The notes beneath the pieces were generated by a model. The model had not been told where the DNA came from. It was given only the letters and a program-made list of their open reading frames with translations, and made no database searches. A stretch of 64,000 bases of DNA, taken from NCBI GenBank assembly GCA_039636775.1, contig CP143429.1, positions 1,860,001 through 1,924,000 of the forward strand, read 5' to 3'. Source of the DNA: Micrococcaceae bacterium Sec5.8. GTDB lineage: Bacteria; Actinomycetota; Actinomycetes; Actinomycetales; Micrococcaceae. Made by a program: the position numbers and the translations under genes. The stretch's first letter is position 1, and every line of letters starts with the position of its first letter. Below are positions 60,451 through 64,000 of this stretch, piece by piece.

Positions 60451-61800
60451 GTGATCCTGAACAATCCCGTCAGGGATGCCCGGCTGCACCCGGTCCGCTC
60501 GGTGCCGCTGGCATTCCTGGCCGTGATCCTTTTGGGTGCAGGGCTGCTGGTCCTTCCCCTGTCGCGGACCGCGCCGGAACAGGAAGCGTTACTGCCCGCC
60601 CTGTTCACATCCGTCTCGGCTGTCTGCGTTACCGGACTCATCACCGTCGACACGGCAACGTACTGGACGCCCTTCGGTCAGGGTGTGATCCTCGGACTCA
60701 TCCAGGTCGGAGGATTCGGGATCATGACCCTGGCCACGCTGCTGGCGTTGATGGTCCGAAAGACCATCGGGCTCCGCGGCCAATTGGTGGCGCAGTCGGA
60801 AACCAGCACCTTGAATTTCGGTGACGTCCGCGTTGTCGTGTTCCGGGTGGCCCGGATCATGGTCGTGTTCGAAGCCGTCACCGCCGCGATCCTCACGGCC
60901 CACTTCTGGTTGGCCTACGACGACAACCCTGCGACAGCCTTGTGGCACGGGATCTTCCACGCGATCTCCGCGTTCAACAACGCCGGGTTTGCGCTCTACA
61001 GCGATAGCCTGATCAGTTACGCCGGGGACCCCTGGATCATCATCCCGCTCTGCGCGGCAGTCGTCGCCGGAGGTCTCGGCTTTCCCGTGCTTATCGCCCT
61101 CCTCAAGGGTGGAGTGCGACTCAAGGACTGGGCAGTGCACCTGCGCCTGACCGTCTACGGCACCGTGCTGCTCCTGGTTGCCGGCTTCGCGCTGTTTGCA
61201 GCCTTTGAAGGGAACAGGGAGCAGACTCTGGGCCCCATGCCTGTAGGCGGGAAGCTCCTGGCGACACTGGCCGGGGCGGTGTTCCCTCGCACGGCAGGAT
61301 TCAACAGCATCGATTACGCCGCCGCGTCGCCCGAGACCCTCATGACCACCGACATACTCATGTTCATCGGCGGCGGTAGCGCCGGAACGGCCGGCGGCAT
61401 CAAAATCACGACCTTCCTTGTTTTGGGCTTCGCGATCTGGAACGAAATTCGGGGCCGGGATCAGGTCACGATCGCCCACCGGTCGATTAGTTCCTCAGTG
61501 CAGCGCCAGGCCCTTTCTGTCGCGCTGCTGGGCGTGGCCTCGGTGATCATCGGCACCCTGTTGCTCCTGATGTTCACAGACCACAGCCTCGACAAAGTCC
61601 TCTTCGAATTAATCTCCGCGTTCGCGACCGTGGGAGTTAGTACAGGAATCACCTACGATCTGGCGCCGAACGCCCAATGGGTGCTCATGGTCCTCATGTT
61701 CACCGGACGCCTCGGAACTATCACCGTAGCCTCCGCGCTCGCGCTGTCCACCCGCCCTCGCCTCTACCGGCTGCCGGAAGAACGACCCATCATCGGTTAG
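60451..61800 (+). CDS. TrkH/KtrB-type potassium transporter
   Basis: Membrane protein of 449 aa with four pore-loop repeats: SVSAVCVTGLITV, AISAFNNAGFALYSDS, GAVFPRTAGFNSIDYA and LISAFATVGVSTGITY, each with the conserved filter Gly. Length and Gly pattern fit KtrB more than TrkH. A KtrA/TrkA partner with an NAD-binding domain is not in this window. The GTG at 60451 has a weak ribosome binding site. Confidence 0.92.
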   Translation: MILNNPVRDARLHPVRSVPLAFLAVILLGAGLLVLPLSRTAPEQEALLPALFTSVSAVCVTGLITVDTATYWTPFGQGVILGLIQVGGFGIMTLATLLALMVRKTIGLRGQLVAQSETSTLNFGDVRVVVFRVARIMVVFEAVTAAILTAHFWLAYDDNPATALWHGIFHAISAFNNAGFALYSDSLISYAGDPWIIIPLCAAVVAGGLGFPVLIALLKGGVRLKDWAVHLRLTVYGTVLLLVAGFALFAAFEGNREQTLGPMPVGGKLLATLAGAVFPRTAGFNSIDYAAASPETLMTTDILMFIGGGSAGTAGGIKITTFLVLGFAIWNEIRGRDQVTIAHRSISSSVQRQALSVALLGVASVIIGTLLLLMFTDHSLDKVLFELISAFATVGVSTGITYDLAPNAQWVLMVLMFTGRLGTITVASALALSTRPRLYRLPEERPIIG

Positions 61801-62096
61801 CGATCGGGCGAAGGCACCTTCCGCCGCATTGGGGGAGCATAAGCCGTCGACCGACTTGGAGGAGCCGTTCAACCCGGGCGGCGGCGCAATTTGCGTTCGG
61901 GACGCCAGTCAAAGACACCTGTCCGCACGGCAAATGCCCAGGTCAAACCCCTAAAGCTGCCCAAGTACTAATGGGAATATATGTTCGATGCCTCCACTGT
62001 AGCGTCCCGCTCATCGGAAGGGGGCCTGCCAACGTTCTTTACCGGCCCTGGGGCTCCTGCCAGGGATCCCGAACCGGGCGGCGTCGACTGGCCGCC
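61801..62096. other. 296-bp gap after the K+ transporter
   Basis: No coding frame, repeat or hairpin with a T tract stood out. It separates two convergent genes and is probably only untranslated ends. Confidence 0.4.
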
Positions 62097-63038
62097 TTAG
62101 ACGGGCAGGCTGACGAAATATTCCTGTTGGACGGGCCGGCGGCCCAGCTTCTGCGCCGTGCGCAGCGACGGCAGGTTTCCGGCATGGATGTGGCCCCAGA
62201 CGGTGTCCGCCCCCGAGCGCTGGCCGGCCAGGAACCAAGAGTGCATAACCGGTGCCAGGCCGGTGCCGCGCAGCCGGTCCGCCAGGAATACATCCAGCAT
62301 GCAGACCGCGCGCCGGCCAAACAGCGGGGCGATCGTGGCGGCCGCCAATCCGGCAAAGCCGTGACGGTCCCGCAGCGTCATCAGCAGGCCGAGGTCCGCC
62401 GCGGCCTGGAGCGCCTCCTGGCTGGATTCGGAGACGAACGGGGCGAGCCCGGGGGCATCGGCCCGCCAGGCCCGCTGTTCACGGTGGTAGCCGGGGATCA
62501 AGTCTGTCGCGTCGTCCGGCCAGAAAGCGGTCAGCGGATGTCCCGGATCCTGCTCGGCGCCGGCGCGTGTTGCCGTCTTCACGGATCCGGCCATGACTGT
62601 CGCCCAGTTTTCCGTGCCGGCGAAATCCAGGCCTGGTTGCTCCCAGAACGTGAAGCCCCGCACTCCGGCGCCGCGGTAGGACTGGGAAACCCGGGCGGCC
62701 AGGACATCCACAGCTTCAGCGTTGTTCACTCTGGCCGTCGTCTTCACCGCCACGAACGGAAAAGCAGGATCGAGGTTGCGGTGCCTCAGCCCGGCGATGA
62801 CATCCGGGGCGCCGGTGTTTTCCAGAAGTCGCTCGGTCAGGTCCCGCCTGCTGACGTCGGCTCCCAGCCGATCGATCCTGGCAGCCACGACGTCCGGTGA
62901 CGCCAGTTCGGCGAGGGAGCCGACGTCGTCGATCTCGGCTCGCATGGCTGCCTCCACGTCGTAACCGGCGGGAAGGTATCCAAGCACCGGGCGGCCGAAA
63001 GCGGTGACCTGTTGCTCTGATAATTCGAAGGGGTTCAT
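62097..63038 (-). CDS. GNAT-like acetyltransferase with N-terminal extension
   Basis: Protein of 313 aa. The C-terminal half has a GNAT core: LLMTLRDRHGFAGLAAATIA, then LADRLRGTGLAPVMHSWFLA as the CoA loop region and HIHAGNLPSLRTAQKLGRRP at the end. The N-terminal half resembles a second, degenerate domain. The substrate is unknown. TAGCCT lies eight bases before the ATG, hinting at a leaderless start. Confidence 0.75.
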   Translation of the reverse strand: MNPFELSEQQVTAFGRPVLGYLPAGYDVEAAMRAEIDDVGSLAELASPDVVAARIDRLGADVSRRDLTERLLENTGAPDVIAGLRHRNLDPAFPFVAVKTTARVNNAEAVDVLAARVSQSYRGAGVRGFTFWEQPGLDFAGTENWATVMAGSVKTATRAGAEQDPGHPLTAFWPDDATDLIPGYHREQRAWRADAPGLAPFVSESSQEALQAAADLGLLMTLRDRHGFAGLAAATIAPLFGRRAVCMLDVFLADRLRGTGLAPVMHSWFLAGQRSGADTVWGHIHAGNLPSLRTAQKLGRRPVQQEYFVSLPV

Positions 63039-63239
63039 TAGGCCTTAGGCTACCCGCCAGCGCCGCCACATCCGGGCAGGGTTTCGGTGAAAGCGGCCTT
63101 GCCGGTTTAAGGTGGTGACGCAGCGGCAAAGTTAGCTTCATCACGTACCGGGCCGTCGACGAAATTCCGGGCGCGGCGGGCCCCATACTTGGATTGACCC
63201 CGGCGGCCAACTTCCCTCCGCCAGGCATGAGGAGGGTCC

Positions 63240-63527
63240 GTGAAAACTCTAAGTATTGTCAAAAGCGCCGTCAGCAACGAGTACTTCCCCGCGGGTGCGG
63301 TCCTGGCCGGAGTAACCCTGTTTTGGGTCCTCGGGCTCTTCGGAGGGCTGTCCCTGCTGAGCGACCACCAGACGCTGCTGACCACTCTGGCGTGGCTGCT
63401 GTTCGTCTACGTGGCGGCGGTGCTGACGCCGCTCGCCGGACTGATCGCGGCGATGGACCTCTCCCGGCGCTGGCTGCGGAACCGGGCGTCAACCGCCGCT
63501 GGTGCGCCCGATACCGCGTCCAAGTAA
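63240..63527 (+). CDS. small two-helix membrane protein
   Basis: Protein of 95 aa starting at GTG 63240 with GAGGAGGG upstream. Helices YFPAGAVLAGVTLFWVLGLF and WLLFVYVAAVLTPLAGLIAA are followed by a basic tail SRRWLRNRAS. No family recognised. Confidence 0.65.
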   Translation: MKTLSIVKSAVSNEYFPAGAVLAGVTLFWVLGLFGGLSLLSDHQTLLTTLAWLLFVYVAAVLTPLAGLIAAMDLSRRWLRNRASTAAGAPDTASK

Positions 63528-63540
63528 CGGCGCGGGCCCG

Positions 63541-64000
63541 CTATTCGAAGCGGGACGGGTCGCCCATGCCGCGCCGGACGATTTCAGCTGTGCCGCTGGA
63601 GTAATCGATCACCGTCGTCGGCTCGGCACCGCAGTCTCCGGAGTCAATGACGGCGTCCACCACGTGCTCGAGCCGTTCCTTGATTTCCCATCCCTGCGTC
63701 AGGGGCTCGTCCTCGTCCGGCAGCAGGAGTGTGCTCGAAAGCAGCGGCTCGCCTAATTCTGCCAGCAGTGCCTGGACCACCCGGTTGTCCGGGATACGTA
63801 CGCCGACGGTCTTCTTCTTCGGGTGCAGGAGACGCCGGGGGACTTCCTTGGTGGCAGGCAGGATGAACGTGTAGCTGCCGGGAGTGACAGCCTTGAGGGT
63901 GCGGAACACGTCGTTGTCGATTTGCACGAACTGTCCCAGCTGGGCGAAGTCCTTGCACACCAGCGTGAAGTGGTGTTTATCGTTGAGATGGCGGATGGTT
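63541..64000 (-). CDS. YciO/Sua5-YrdC-family protein (partial)
   Basis: The C-terminal 153 or so residues are in the window; the start lies beyond the right edge. HHFTLVCKDFAQLGQFVQID, then TPGSYTFILPATKEVPRRLL, VGVRIPDNRVVQALLAELGE and PTTVIDYSSGTAEIVRRGMG match YciO, a relative of the threonylcarbamoyl-AMP synthase that helps make t6A in tRNA. Whether it makes t6A itself is uncertain because YciO paralogues differ in activity. Confidence 0.9.
   Translation of the reverse strand, partial: TIRHLNDKHHFTLVCKDFAQLGQFVQIDNDVFRTLKAVTPGSYTFILPATKEVPRRLLHPKKKTVGVRIPDNRVVQALLAELGEPLLSSTLLLPDEDEPLTQGWEIKERLEHVVDAVIDSGDCGAEPTTVIDYSSGTAEIVRRGMGDPSRFE

Noticed and set aside
1..64000. CRISPR arrays, tRNA or rRNA genes
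   Set aside because: No regularly spaced repeats of 25-37 bp, no cloverleaf with a TTCGA arm, and no rRNA-like stretch was recognised by eye.

Overview
The window is high-GC DNA with dense genes on both strands, frequent GTG/TTG starts, many apparently leaderless genes and a gene content typical of an actinobacterium: two stand-alone LigD polymerase-domain proteins, DUF4193 and HtaA-domain proteins, a SARP regulator, DUF2252, a GAP-family protein and the SHOCT/PLDc_N small membrane family. Arthrobacter, Pseudarthrobacter or another Micrococcaceae is the best guess, by family recognition only. I saw no rRNA, tRNA or CRISPR array.

Left end (1-6.5 kb): the end of a Tn3-type transposon, with a res-like region, a serine recombinase and a 38-bp terminal inverted repeat, sits inside the start of an arylsulfatase gene, leaving only about 31 codons of it. 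Then come a LigD-type polymerase, a STAS-like protein, a cytochrome P450, a decayed AlkD-type alkylation-repair gene, a 5'-3' exonuclease and a patch of gene fragments (MFS tail, M17 aminopeptidase).

6.5-23 kb: two MFS exporters, a VOC protein, an IS transposase stub, SelO, a rhamnulokinase remnant, an LssY_C/PhoD gene pair, an M28 lipoprotein peptidase, a TMP-kinase-like protein, a NUDIX/metallo-beta-lactamase pair, a first SHOCT/PLDc_N membrane protein, a GAP-family protein and an AI-2E-type permease.

23-38 kb: DUF2252 followed by a second SHOCT protein, a large membrane protein, a K+ channel, a MalT-like LuxR regulator followed by a third SHOCT/PLDc_N protein and a cardiolipin synthase, DUF4193, a terpenoid-cyclase-fold protein, a YegP-like protein, an isopenicillin-N-synthase-like oxygenase and a CYTH-CHAD protein.

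38-51.4 kb: HrpB helicase, a STAS-like pair, a second LigD-type polymerase, a cyclopropane-synthase-like methyltransferase, an alpha/beta hydrolase, pirin, GNAT, a second DUF4193, an HtaA protein and a SARP regulator. These are followed by two decayed genes: a glycosyltransferase without its C-terminus and a shattered CocE/NonD hydrolase.

51.4-64 kb: a complete kdp operon on the minus strand (small ORF, kdpF, kdpA, kdpB, kdpC, kdpD, kdpE) with translational overlaps and repeated TCTTAACG motifs upstream. A TrkH-type K+ transporter reads the other way. A GNAT protein, a small membrane protein and a partial YciO/Sua5 protein close the window. With the K+ channel at 27.4 kb, the window carries three kinds of potassium transport.

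The most interesting points are the transposon junction, the three SHOCT/PLDc_N paralogues (one directly upstream of cardiolipin synthase), the uncharacterised small ORF that opens the kdp operon, the recurrent TANNNT-6 nt-start layout, and the LigD-type polymerase with Gln where its paralogue has His.
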